From Pantoea cypripedii (GTDB lineage: Bacteria; Pseudomonadota; Gammaproteobacteria; Enterobacterales; Enterobacteriaceae), in contig NZ_MLJI01000002.1 in the NCBI RefSeq assembly GCF_002095535.1, forward strand, positions 1,269,814 through 1,286,235: a stretch of DNA of 16,422 nucleotides. The letters run 5' to 3'. Under the pieces are notes generated by a model. The model did not search any database. It was given only the letters and a program-made list of their open reading frames with translations, and was not told the DNA's origin. Below, piece after piece: positions 6,759 through 14,165 of the stretch. The stretch's first letter is position 1, and every line of letters starts with the position of its first letter. Both the position numbers and the translations under genes were made by a program.

Positions 6759-9059
6759 ATGGCAGCCCCCTCCGTTAACCAGTCGATGATAAACCGCAGC
6801 GCCTGGGGCTCTCCACTGCTCGAGATGCTGCGCGATCACCTGCTGTATGCCGTAATCATGGCGGGCAGTGTGGTGGCAGGTTTCATCTGGCCACTGTCTA
6901 CACCGATTTGCCTGATACTGGTGACCGTAGCCAGTATCAGTTTCAGTACACATCGCTGGCGCATGCCCATGCGTATGCCCATGCATCTGAATAAAGTGGA
7001 TCCATCGGAAGACCGCAAAGTCCGGCGTAGTCTGCTTTCGTCCTTCCCCTCCCTCTTCCAGTATGAATCCAGACAGGAACGCATCGGGCGGGGAATTTTT
7101 TATCTCGGCTTCCAGCGAGTTAACGACGTCGGCCGCGAGCTCTGGCTGACCCTGGACGACCTGACACGGCACGTCATGTTCTTCGCCGGCACCGGTGGCG
7201 GGAAAACAGAAACCATCTATGCCTGGATGCTGAATTCGTATTGCTGGGGCCGGGGTTTCACCTTTGTCGATGGCAAGGCGCAGAACGATACGGCCCGGAC
7301 AGTCTGGTACCTGTCTCTCCGTTTTGGCCGCGAAGACGATGTAGAGTTCATTAACTTCATGACCGGCGGCATGTCGCGCAGTGAGATAATTCACAAGGGC
7401 GATAAAAGCCGGCCACAGTCCAATACCTTTAACCCCTTTGGCCTCAGCACAGAAGCCTTTATCGCTGAAACCATGCAGTCCATGCTGCCTACGAACGTCC
7501 AGGGTGGAGAATGGCAGTCCAGGGCAATTGCAATGAACAAGGCGCTGGTTTTTGGCACCAAGTTCTGGTGTGTCCGGGAAAACAAAACCATGTCACTGCA
7601 GCTGCTGCGCGAATTTATGCCACTGGAGAAACTGGCCGAGCTGTACTGCCGGGCCGTGGACGATCAGTGGCCAGAAGAAGCTGTCTCCCCACTGTATAAC
7701 TACCTGGTGGATGTTCCGGGTTTTGACATGGCACTTGTCCGTACTCCGTCGGTCTGGACGGAAGAGCCGCGCAAACAACACAGTTATCTGACGGGGCAGT
7801 TTCTGGAGACATTCAGCACCTTCACGGAAACCTTCGGCGATATCTTCGCGGAAGATGCGGGAGATATCGATATCCGCGATTCTATCCACAGCGACCGTAT
7901 CCTGTTAACGCTGATCCCGGCCATGAACACGTCCCAACACACCACCTCTGCACTGGGACGCATGTTTATCACTCAGCAGAGTATGATACTGGCGCGCGAC
8001 CTCGGATACAGGCTGGAAGGACTGGACTCGGAAGCGCTTGAGATAACGAAGTACAAGGGGGCGTATCCCTACATCAGCTACCTTGATGAAGTCGGGGCAT
8101 TTTACACAGAGCGTATTGCCGTTCAGGCCACACAGGTTCGATCGCTGGATTTCGCGCTGATAATGATGGGGCAGGATCAGGAACGTATTGAAACCCAGAC
8201 ATCGGCCGCCAACGTCGCCACGCTGATGCAGAACGCCGGCACCAAAGTGGCTGGCAAAATCGTCAGCGATGACAAAACAGCCCAGACCATCAGTAATGCC
8301 GCCGGCAAGGAAGCCCGGGCAAACATGGTCAACCTGCAACGCAGGGATGGGATTATCGGAACCTCCTGGATTGACGGTGACCATATCAATATTCAGATGG
8401 AGAACAAAATCAACGTTCAGGATCTGATAAAGCTGCAGCCTGGGGAAAACTACACCGTGTTTCAGGGGGACCCGGTTCCGGGGGCATCGTTCTATATTGA
8501 ACCGAAGGAGAAAACCTGCAAATACCCTCTTGTTATCAACCGCTATATTACGATTAACCCGCCCAAACTGGAGCAGTTGCGTAAACTGGTTCCCCGGACG
8601 GCACAACGCCGTCTCCCGACGCCGGAGAACGTCAGCAGGATTATTGGTGTGCTGACGGAAAAACCGTCACGCCGTCGTAAAAAACAGTCTGCAGCTCCAT
8701 GGAAAATGATAGACACCTTCCAGCAACGTCTGGCTAATCGGCAGGAGGCGCACAACCTGCTGACAGCATATGACATGGATTTTGCAGGCCGCGAAAAAAA
8801 TCTGTGGGAAGAAGCCCTGGATATCATCCGCACCACCACGATGGAGGAACGTACAATCCGGTACATCACGCTCAGTAAGCCTGAGCCGGAATCGACGGAA
8901 GTAAACGCAGAAAAAATTCAGCCTGCACCGGATGCTATTTTGAGGAACCTGACACTCCCGCAACCTGCCTATGTTCCTCCAGCCCGGTATCAAAACGAGC
9001 CATTTATCTCCCCTAAACAGACAGATCCAACACAGCCTGATATGGAGTGGCCAGAGTGA
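6759..9059 (+). CDS. trbC: TrbC, IncI-type coupling ATPase (DotL/IcmO-related)
   Basis: A 766-residue protein, about the length of R64 TrbC. Two membrane segments lie near residues 27-43 and 47-63. Walker A is GTGGGKT (144-150, inside FFAGTGGGKTETIY). Walker B is ISYLDEVG with D443 and E444. The C-terminal third is proline-rich and variable. In IncI plasmids TrbC is the inner-membrane ATPase that passes the relaxase-DNA complex to the type IV secretion channel, comparable to DotL/IcmO of Dot/Icm systems. The start at ATG 6759 has a CAGGAG Shine-Dalgarno at good spacing, three bases after the trbB stop, which indicates translational coupling. The gene appears intact although trbB is truncated, so its natural promoter upstream has probably been lost. 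In R64 the gene is convergent with nikB; here a 1.8-kb insert separates them. Confidence 0.92.
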   Translation: MAAPSVNQSMINRSAWGSPLLEMLRDHLLYAVIMAGSVVAGFIWPLSTPICLILVTVASISFSTHRWRMPMRMPMHLNKVDPSEDRKVRRSLLSSFPSLFQYESRQERIGRGIFYLGFQRVNDVGRELWLTLDDLTRHVMFFAGTGGGKTETIYAWMLNSYCWGRGFTFVDGKAQNDTARTVWYLSLRFGREDDVEFINFMTGGMSRSEIIHKGDKSRPQSNTFNPFGLSTEAFIAETMQSMLPTNVQGGEWQSRAIAMNKALVFGTKFWCVRENKTMSLQLLREFMPLEKLAELYCRAVDDQWPEEAVSPLYNYLVDVPGFDMALVRTPSVWTEEPRKQHSYLTGQFLETFSTFTETFGDIFAEDAGDIDIRDSIHSDRILLTLIPAMNTSQHTTSALGRMFITQQSMILARDLGYRLEGLDSEALEITKYKGAYPYISYLDEVGAFYTERIAVQATQVRSLDFALIMMGQDQERIETQTSAANVATLMQNAGTKVAGKIVSDDKTAQTISNAAGKEARANMVNLQRRDGIIGTSWIDGDHINIQMENKINVQDLIKLQPGENYTVFQGDPVPGASFYIEPKEKTCKYPLVINRYITINPPKLEQLRKLVPRTAQRRLPTPENVSRIIGVLTEKPSRRRKKQSAAPWKMIDTFQQRLANRQEAHNLLTAYDMDFAGREKNLWEEALDIIRTTTMEERTIRYITLSKPEPESTEVNAEKIQPAPDAILRNLTLPQPAYVPPARYQNEPFISPKQTDPTQPDMEWPE

Positions 9060-9126
9060 TGGTTCAAAAATTTGCCAGGTTTTAAGAACAACTACCGATT
9101 ATCAAAATGATCTAGCGAGAAAGGAA

Positions 9127-9396
9127 ATGAAGAAGCTTATATTTGCCGCACTTTTTGGTTTTTCAGCCGTTACCGCTGCAGCGCCCCAGCCTGTTGCTGA
9201 CACTGATGCTTTGGCGCTGCTGACTGAAATCCGCAACATCCTCCTCACGAACCAGCAGAAGGCGTATGCCTGCTCTGATGGCGAAAAAGTCTATACTGTC
9301 GGACTGCATATAAAACATGACGGTTCGGAATACAAATGTGTTTTAAAGAATGACCATGCTGAATGGGAAGTCGTCCCACGCATAGCATTCAATTAA
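9127..9396 (+). CDS. Small exported protein, possibly DUF1496-like
   Basis: Starting at ATG 9127 (preceded by GAGAAAGGA, close to the start codon) the product is 89 residues. The N-terminus is a clear signal peptide: two lysines, a hydrophobic core (LIFAALFGFSAV) and an AAA cleavage site near residue 19. The mature part has two cysteines in YACSDGEKVYTVGLHIKHDG and YKCVLKND, which could form a disulfide in the periplasm. The spacing Cys-x-aromatic...G...I..DG...C resembles the DUF1496/YnjH group, but this is a by-eye impression. The gene follows trbC by 67 bases on the same strand and ends in a strong terminator. A longer in-frame extension back to 8971 overlaps trbC and lacks a signal sequence, so I prefer the 9127 start. 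Role unknown. Confidence 0.7.
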   Translation: MKKLIFAALFGFSAVTAAAPQPVADTDALALLTEIRNILLTNQQKAYACSDGEKVYTVGLHIKHDGSEYKCVLKNDHAEWEVVPRIAFN

Positions 9397-9427
9397 AAAA
9401 AGGCCGCGAAAGCGGTCCTTTTTTGTT
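9394..9427 (+). terminator. Bidirectional rho-independent terminator after the small exported protein gene
   Basis: An A-run, then GGCCGC, the tetraloop GAAA and GCGGTCC, then TTTTTT. The stem is 9402-9407 with 9412-9418, one base bulged. A and T runs on both sides let it stop transcription from either direction. It closes the trbC-side operon. Confidence 0.85.
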
Positions 9428-9630
9428 TTTGTACAGTTCGGTTATGAAAGTTGCAGGCTAAACAGGTTACATAGTTTTCCTGTACAATTGCTCATCAATT
9501 TTCAAGTCATATCTCCTGGGCATAGCCTATGCCACGGGGGAGCCCCATAATTTATTGGCGAAGAAAATGCCAAGACGAGGCACAGAAATCCTTGCTGGCG
9601 ACTCCAAAAGTTTTGAAGTCGCAACAGATC
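9428..9630. other. Intergenic region with two short inverted repeats
   Basis: No gene is evident. GGCATAG-C-CTATGCC at 9519-9533 is a perfect 7-bp inverted repeat. At 9599-9621 CGACT-C-CAAAA and TTTTG-A-AGTCG flank one G, with one mismatch; this lies just past the fic stop on the minus strand and could act as its 3' hairpin, though no T-run follows. Confidence 0.4.
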
Positions 9631-10782
9631 TCACTCATTTCTCAACAGGTCGACATAATCCTTATAGACGTAGCTTTTCCCGCGAGCTCTGCCCGTCGTT
9701 TCAACAAGAATATCTGTAGCTTCTAGTACCTTGATCGCAGCGCTGGCAGTAGGAAACGTCACTGAAAGCTCAGCCTGAGCACGTTCGACTGTTAATCTTG
9801 GCATAACTGGCAGCAATTCAAAAAGACGCATGGTTGGCAAAGATGTCGAGGCGTTTGCAAGTAGCCTCTTTCGGTGCATGGCGATGAGAGAGGCTATCTG
9901 AATAATACTCTTTTGAGCTTCCTCTGCTGCTATTTCAACCCCTTCCAGGAAGAAGGTAATCCATTGCTCCCAGTTCCCATCACTTCGTATCTCAGACAAA
10001 CACCGGTAATATTCTTCCTGATGGCTTTTCAGGTACCCGGAAACATATAAAAGGGGTTCAGGCAGGACTCCCCACTCTTCCAGCAGGATTGCAATAAGCA
10101 GTCGGCCAATGCGCCCATTGCCATCCAGAAAGGGGTGAATTGTTTCGAATTGCGCGTGCACCAGGGCAATCTTAACGAGGGGAGGTAACGTCTGGTTTTT
10201 GTCGTGAATAAACAGTTCCAGATCAGACAGAAGGTTTGTTACTTCTTCTGGGGGAGGAGGAACATAGACCGCATTACCTGGACGGGTTCCACCTATCCAG
10301 TTCTGGCTGGTTCTGATATTACCGGGTTGTTTATTAGCGCCACGAATTCCATTGAGAAGAACCTTATGCGCTTCTGTAAGCAACCGTACCGATACAGGAA
10401 GACCTTCAGGAGAGTTAATCTGTTCCCGGACATACCGGAACGCCTGCAGGTATTGTGTGACTTCTTCAACATCATCTGCATTAGCAACGGATAAACCTGC
10501 TTCTTCATCAAAAACGTCTGTCAGGGTAGCTTGTGTCCCTTCCAGTTGTGAGGTTAGCAATGCCTCGCGGCGTAAGGCGCTGTAAATGAGCCACTCTCCC
10601 GAGGCGACGAGACCAGACATACCTGAAAGCCTGGCCAGAGCAAGTTCAGCGCGCGTGTTTTGTTCTTGCCATACATGGGGTTCCAGCTCTGGTTTCGTTG
10701 GTGGCAGAGGAAATGGCACAAAGGCATTCACCTTCTCATGATGGCTTTGGGTAGTTATGTAGCGGCCTGTTACTCGATTCAT
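9631..10782 (-). CDS. fic: Fic-domain protein (probable AMP-transferase) with N-terminal inhibitory motif and C-terminal winged helix
   Basis: 383 residues. The Fic active loop is complete: HPFLDGNGRIGR at residues 216-227, with the catalytic His216, the phosphate-binding GNG and Arg227. The flap region (RTSQNWIGG 157-165, VPPPPEEV) is also typical. The inhibitory motif [S/T]xxxE[G/N] appears near the N-terminus as TSQLEG (residues 77-82), making this a self-inhibited Fic with the helix in the same chain. Residues about 310-380 look like a winged-helix DNA-binding domain (LTVERAQAELSVTFPTASAAIKVLEATDIL). Such proteins usually transfer AMP from ATP to a protein hydroxyl. The start ATG at 10782 has an AAAAGGAG Shine-Dalgarno. 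Three inverted repeats upstream suggest autoregulation. The gene sits between trbC and nikB, where R64 has no such gene, so it is probably a later insertion. Domain calls are firm; target and role are unknown. Confidence 0.92.
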   Translation of the reverse strand: MNRVTGRYITTQSHHEKVNAFVPFPLPPTKPELEPHVWQEQNTRAELALARLSGMSGLVASGEWLIYSALRREALLTSQLEGTQATLTDVFDEEAGLSVANADDVEEVTQYLQAFRYVREQINSPEGLPVSVRLLTEAHKVLLNGIRGANKQPGNIRTSQNWIGGTRPGNAVYVPPPPEEVTNLLSDLELFIHDKNQTLPPLVKIALVHAQFETIHPFLDGNGRIGRLLIAILLEEWGVLPEPLLYVSGYLKSHQEEYYRCLSEIRSDGNWEQWITFFLEGVEIAAEEAQKSIIQIASLIAMHRKRLLANASTSLPTMRLFELLPVMPRLTVERAQAELSVTFPTASAAIKVLEATDILVETTGRARGKSYVYKDYVDLLRNE

Positions 10783-10861
10783 TAAAGCTCCTTTTAATAA
10801 GCCAGATAGTTATTAAAGCACTCTTTAATAACGAAGGCACTAGTTAAAAGAAACTTTAATA
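10780..10861. promoter_or_regulatory. Operator-like array of three inverted repeats in front of fic
   Basis: Three dyads: CATTAAAG-CTC-CTTTTAATAA at 10780-10800 (imperfect), GTTATTAAAG-CACT-CTTTAATAAC at 10809-10832 (perfect 10-bp arms) and GTTAAAAG-AAA-CTTTAATA at 10843-10861 (imperfect). Their centres are at 10789, 10820.5 and 10852, so both spacings are 31.5 bp, about three turns of B-DNA. The first dyad contains the fic Shine-Dalgarno in its loop side and its ATG in one arm, so a bound protein or the RNA hairpin would hide translation start. The third ends 17 bases from the nikB stop. The likeliest binder is Fic's own winged-helix domain, an inference. Confidence 0.75.
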
Positions 10862-10878
10862 GGGTGTGCTGGCACTGA

Positions 10879-13578
10879 TTATCTGGGCGTCGGTGGTTCC
10901 CAGGTATTCTGATGTGAAGCTTTGACATCCGGATCATAGTTGCTTTGATTCAGCATGATTGTGAATTGTTGCTCATGCTCAACACGCAACTGGTCTACAT
11001 CCGGCCGCGAGACCTGGTATTCTCCTTCATCGCGATGGTTCACATTATGCCATGCCACCATTTTGGCAAATGCCGTATTGAACTGTTCATTATTCCCTTC
11101 CGGTGCCATCGCGACGGTCGGAGAACGACTGAAGAGAACCGGCGCTACTTTGATCATATCCTGCTTAAGTGCATCGTAATCGCCGGTGTTCCGGAAAATA
11201 ACCCTGTCGCCGTAGTCGGTGCAAATGTGACGGCCAGTCTCCGGATCGCGGAACTGGACGCGACCATTTTTCTTCAGTGAAGCCTGCATGCCAGGGACGC
11301 CGGAATATACCGGCGTTCCGCCTGGCTCACAGATAACAACACATCTGCTGTCGGTCGTGGATTTGACCGCATTACCACGGCGATCCCTGTAATCCCATCC
11401 TCTCAGCTGCGATATCGCAGCCTTGTCACCTTTCACCGCTTCAGCTTCCACCCACTGCCGGTATGACGGCGGGTACCATTTCCCCTCACCAATCAGTGCC
11501 AGACGCTCAGATTTCATCGCATCCTTCAGCGCAATCAGCGCCTGCATACGCTGCACTTCCGCAATATGGTAATGCAGCTTACGGATCAACGGATCACGGT
11601 ACGTTGCCCGGACATACGCCTTACGCCGGCGGCATATCTGGTGAATGTCCTGATAGCGTTCCCGGCCATGCAGATCAGGTTTACGCCAGTTTGCGCGCCA
11701 CGCTGCATAACGCGCCTTCAGATCGTCGCGCGCAGCGGCGCGGGCTTCTCGACGCTGACGACGCAGTTCAGGGTCACGTTTCATGCCCGGAATATCACGG
11801 TCACTCACGGCCAGTTCCGGGTTATACCGGCTTTCAGGAGGCACCCGTTCAAAGATATCTGCCGGCACCGAAACAAACGCACCCGCATGAGGTTCCGCTC
11901 TTGCAAGCGTCAGATCCGGATGTACATGACTCGCTTTCACCGGCGTCTGGTCATGATTATACGCGTCCATAACGACCAGCCCCTGATGCCCACGCATCAG
12001 CAGCAGACCCTGCCGCGCAAAAGTCTCATGGCAGCGTGACCAGGTAAATTCGTCACCGCTGATCAACGTTTCTATCTCCTGCCGGCAGTGAGATATTGCA
12101 TACCCCCACAGACTTTCCTTATCCGAGAAAATCTCACGTTTGAGTGCGCCCTGCGGACCAGAGCCGGTGCGCAGTTTACGCCACTCACGGTCACTGACGG
12201 GTTTAGCCTCCAGGCCACCTCCGGCGTACCGTTCTGTCGGCGTAACCTGCTGGAAAATATCCACAGGAACAGGCTTCCAGCCCCCTTCATAACTTTCCAT
12301 GACCGATTTTGTCAGCGCTGGCCAGACGCGTTCTGCGCGTACCGGCGTGCGCGTTTTGTCATAACCGTCACAGATAACCAGTTTGCCGTGTTGTTCCTGC
12401 AGATACAGCCCTGACTGTGCAAGAAGCGTATGCACAGACTGTATATTCCGCTTCTCAGGATCCTGATCCAGCGCCATCAGCGGTGCGCGCAGTCTGGCAA
12501 TGGCAAAGTCTGAGAGACTCTGCGTTTCCGTCATCTTTTCAGGGCGTGAAGGTGCGGTGACTTTCGCGGGATCATAGCGACCAACCTGCGTCACCTGATG
12601 AAAAATATCCTGCGCCGGCGGTGTGAAATCACCCAGTTTGTGGATGAGTTTTTCCGATCGCCATGCCGGGCCATACGCCGTCAGAGTGACACCAGGACGC
12701 TCACGCTCCCAGGCATCTTTCACCATCAGCTCACCCTTTTCCTGTACCAGAACGAGACCTTCTTTCGCAAAGCGCTGATGCAGGGACGGCCAGTCAGTAA
12801 CGGACTCTTCCCGTAGTCCGGCAATCGCCGTATCGGCAATGTATTCTTTCAGACTTTGCGGACGGCCACGTTTCCATGCGCTCTGTCTGTCACGTTCTAC
12901 GGATGTCCTGCGGACAATACGTTTGTCCGGAGTGATAACATAGCAACCATTGTCGGGTGAAAACCCGTGCTTCAGTTCCAGTTCGCGACACGCTTTGTTC
13001 AGTTTCTCCTGGCTGAATGCCAGTCGGTTCAGGTAGCCTGTTTCCGGGTGTACGCGGTTTACAGCGATGTGAACGTGCAGGTTATCCGTGTCAGTGTGAA
13101 TGGCAGCGACAAACTGGTGATCGGTCATGCCAAGTTTTCGCAGGGAATGACGAACAGAGTCATAAATCTGTTCCGGGCGCGGACTTTCATGTGACTGCCA
13201 GCTGAGCAGGTAGTGAAAAACAGGGTCACTGTTACCGTGAGCAAACTTAGCTTTCTGCGCAGTAAACTCCATCTCTTCTGCGGCCGTTTCAATGGACGTG
13301 CAGTTATGAAAGCAGGTCACGCCGTAAAAATTCACCCACTCTCCGCCGTCCGGCATCACATCAACGAGCGAAACAAAAGACTCATCACGCAATTTTGTGG
13401 CGTAGTCCACAAGGCGGGAAAAACGGCTGCGGTGAGGCATGTCCGGTTTCATCCCGGAGGCCTTTACCGCTTCCAGCAAATCATCATCTTTCGGCTCATC
13501 ACGCACGGAAACGTACGACACCAGGTCCCCAAATGAGGACTTTCCGTCTTGCCGTTTCGGTGGAATGACCGGGATCAT
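10879..13578 (-). CDS. nikB: NikB, MOBP-type relaxase of the IncI family
   Basis: 899 residues, the length I recall for R64 NikB. The N-terminal relaxase domain has a candidate nicking tyrosine Tyr22 in FGDLVSYVS. The FHYLLSWQSHE motif is at about 121-131. The three-histidine metal motif HTDTDNLHVHIAVNRVHPE spans 161-179. NikB cuts one oriT strand, stays bound to its 5' end and leads it into the recipient, helped by NikA. The middle contains three copies of a domain of about 95 residues (about 243-336, 354-451 and 489-585), each with GL-LV-x-D and ending diF..V.p..RY. Near residues 745-800 a segment (GRVQFRDPETGRHICTDYGD) resembles the large-polyvalent-protein-associated domains of other relaxases. 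ATG 13578 follows the nikA stop by 21 bases, so the two are an operon. Confidence 0.93.
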   Translation of the reverse strand: MIPVIPPKRQDGKSSFGDLVSYVSVRDEPKDDDLLEAVKASGMKPDMPHRSRFSRLVDYATKLRDESFVSLVDVMPDGGEWVNFYGVTCFHNCTSIETAAEEMEFTAQKAKFAHGNSDPVFHYLLSWQSHESPRPEQIYDSVRHSLRKLGMTDHQFVAAIHTDTDNLHVHIAVNRVHPETGYLNRLAFSQEKLNKACRELELKHGFSPDNGCYVITPDKRIVRRTSVERDRQSAWKRGRPQSLKEYIADTAIAGLREESVTDWPSLHQRFAKEGLVLVQEKGELMVKDAWERERPGVTLTAYGPAWRSEKLIHKLGDFTPPAQDIFHQVTQVGRYDPAKVTAPSRPEKMTETQSLSDFAIARLRAPLMALDQDPEKRNIQSVHTLLAQSGLYLQEQHGKLVICDGYDKTRTPVRAERVWPALTKSVMESYEGGWKPVPVDIFQQVTPTERYAGGGLEAKPVSDREWRKLRTGSGPQGALKREIFSDKESLWGYAISHCRQEIETLISGDEFTWSRCHETFARQGLLLMRGHQGLVVMDAYNHDQTPVKASHVHPDLTLARAEPHAGAFVSVPADIFERVPPESRYNPELAVSDRDIPGMKRDPELRRQRREARAAARDDLKARYAAWRANWRKPDLHGRERYQDIHQICRRRKAYVRATYRDPLIRKLHYHIAEVQRMQALIALKDAMKSERLALIGEGKWYPPSYRQWVEAEAVKGDKAAISQLRGWDYRDRRGNAVKSTTDSRCVVICEPGGTPVYSGVPGMQASLKKNGRVQFRDPETGRHICTDYGDRVIFRNTGDYDALKQDMIKVAPVLFSRSPTVAMAPEGNNEQFNTAFAKMVAWHNVNHRDEGEYQVSRPDVDQLRVEHEQQFTIMLNQSNYDPDVKASHQNTWEPPTPR

Positions 13579-13599
13579 AATGCTGTTTGTCTCTCCGTA

Positions 13600-13935
13600 T
13601 TAGTCGTTATTCTTCAGTTGATTTCTGAGCGTCTCTGACAGCTCAGTTATGGCGACGAGGACTTTTGAGTACTCCTTGTCTCCCACCCGTTTCCCTTCCA
13701 CAAAAAGATGTTTCTGCAGTCGTCCAAGCCGGAGAAGTTCGGTCAGAAAAGTGTCGTCAGCTTTTGCGGTCACCTTTCTTTTCAGGGCTGCATTTCTGAT
13801 AAAAGCCGACACAGTTTGTCCGGCAGCAGTGGCCTGCGTCTCAATATCTTCGATTTCATCCGGCGTGAATCTCAGGGTCTTTATTACGGTTTTCTGCCGT
13901 TTTTCACTTCCCCTTCGGGATGCTCTGTCACTCAT
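13600..13935 (-). CDS. nikA: NikA, oriT-binding ribbon-helix-helix accessory protein
   Basis: 111 residues, very close in length and pattern to R64 NikA. A basic N-terminus leads into the ribbon TVIKTLRFTPDE, then helices with AAGQTVSAFIRNAAL, typical of ribbon-helix-helix DNA-binding proteins. The second half (LGRLQKHLFVEGKRVGDKEY) is the conserved NikA tail. The protein dimer binds the inverted repeat next to the nick site, bends DNA and recruits NikB. ATG 13935 has an AAGGAG Shine-Dalgarno five bases upstream. The oriT repeats lie 46 bases upstream of the start, so NikA bound there may also repress its own promoter. Confidence 0.93.
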   Translation of the reverse strand: MSDRASRRGSEKRQKTVIKTLRFTPDEIEDIETQATAAGQTVSAFIRNAALKRKVTAKADDTFLTELLRLGRLQKHLFVEGKRVGDKEYSKVLVAITELSETLRNQLKNND

Positions 13936-13975
13936 GCTGACTCCTTACTGGGGTGTCGGGGCGAAGCCCTGACCA

Positions 13976-14016
13976 GGTGGCATTTGTAATATCGTGCGTG
14001 CGCGGTATTACAAATG
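13976..14016 (-). promoter_or_regulatory. Possible nikAB promoter embedded in the oriT inverted repeat
   Basis: On the minus strand TTGTAA and TATTAC are separated by 16 bases. Each hexamer comes from one arm of the oriT inverted repeat (arms 14006-14016 and 13981-13991). If used, transcription starts about 40 bases before nikA, and NikA bound at the repeat would cover the promoter. The boxes are weak matches; inference only. Confidence 0.35.
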
Positions 14017-14033
14017 CACATCCTGTCCTTTTT
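13981..14033 (+). other. oriT: oriT core, IncI/R64 type, with nick site
   Basis: CATTTGTAATA (13981-13991) and TATTACAAATG (14006-14016) are a perfect 11-bp inverted repeat around a GC-rich 14-base centre. Two bases later CATCCTG (14019-14025) is followed by TCC. The YATCCTG core is the cleavage motif shared by IncI and IncP origins, with the nick expected between G14025 and T14026 on the plus strand. The repeat is the expected NikA site, and nikAB lie beside it as in R64. The 5' end carried by NikB would be T14026, so DNA to the right of it enters the recipient first. Confidence 0.88.
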
Positions 14034-14064
14034 TTTGGCCATTATACACGTCAGTATCGGTTTC

Positions 14065-14091
14065 GCCTATGGCGTTTTTGACGGCATAGGC
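14065..14091. repeat. Inverted repeat in the oriT flank
   Basis: GCCTATG at 14065-14071 and CATAGGC at 14085-14091 form a 7-bp stem around GCGTTTTTGACGG. It overlaps the start of the next hairpin by three bases, so the two structures are mutually exclusive. It may belong to the outer oriT repeats. Confidence 0.5.
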
Positions 14092-14115
14092 AGTGCGGGG
14101 CACTGCCATTTTTTT
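14089..14115 (+). terminator. Rho-independent terminator between oriT and the rightward gene
   Basis: GGCAGTG (14089-14095), loop CGGGG, CACTGCC (14101-14107), then ATTTTTTT. The stem is perfect and GC-rich. No plus-strand gene ends just before it, so it probably insulates oriT from rightward transcription. A role as a single-strand structure during transfer is also possible. Confidence 0.7.
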
Positions 14116-14123
14116 GGCATAAG

Positions 14124-14132
14124 TGGTATGAT
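14124..14132 (+). promoter_or_regulatory. Candidate extended -10 promoter for the gene at 14166
   Basis: TGG-TATGAT at 14124-14132 fits an extended -10 element. No good -35 box is present at 17 bases, as often tolerated with an extended -10. Transcription would start near 14139, about 27 bases before the ATG, just past the terminator hairpin. Confidence 0.4.
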
Positions 14133-14165
14133 TTTCGGGATTTTTTGATTATCCGGGGTGTGCAG

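Noticed and set aside
6651..7394. A 247-codon minus-strand frame over trbB/trbC
   Set aside because: Shadow of trbC, whose own frame has Walker motifs and membrane segments.
7905..8606. A 233-codon minus-strand frame inside trbC
   Set aside because: No recognisable features, and it overlaps the conserved ATPase core of TrbC in antisense.
9519..9533. GGCATAG-C-CTATGCC palindrome considered as a recombination site related to the GCATAGGC element beside oriT
   Set aside because: Shared bases are only a short core; the flanks do not match, so a common origin cannot be supported.
9529..9726. A 65-codon plus-strand frame downstream of fic
   Set aside because: It overlaps the 3' end of fic in antisense and has no ribosome site or protein features.
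11463..12039. Plus-strand frames opposite nikB
   Set aside because: Compositionally odd (His, Pro, Arg rich) and antisense to a well-conserved relaxase.
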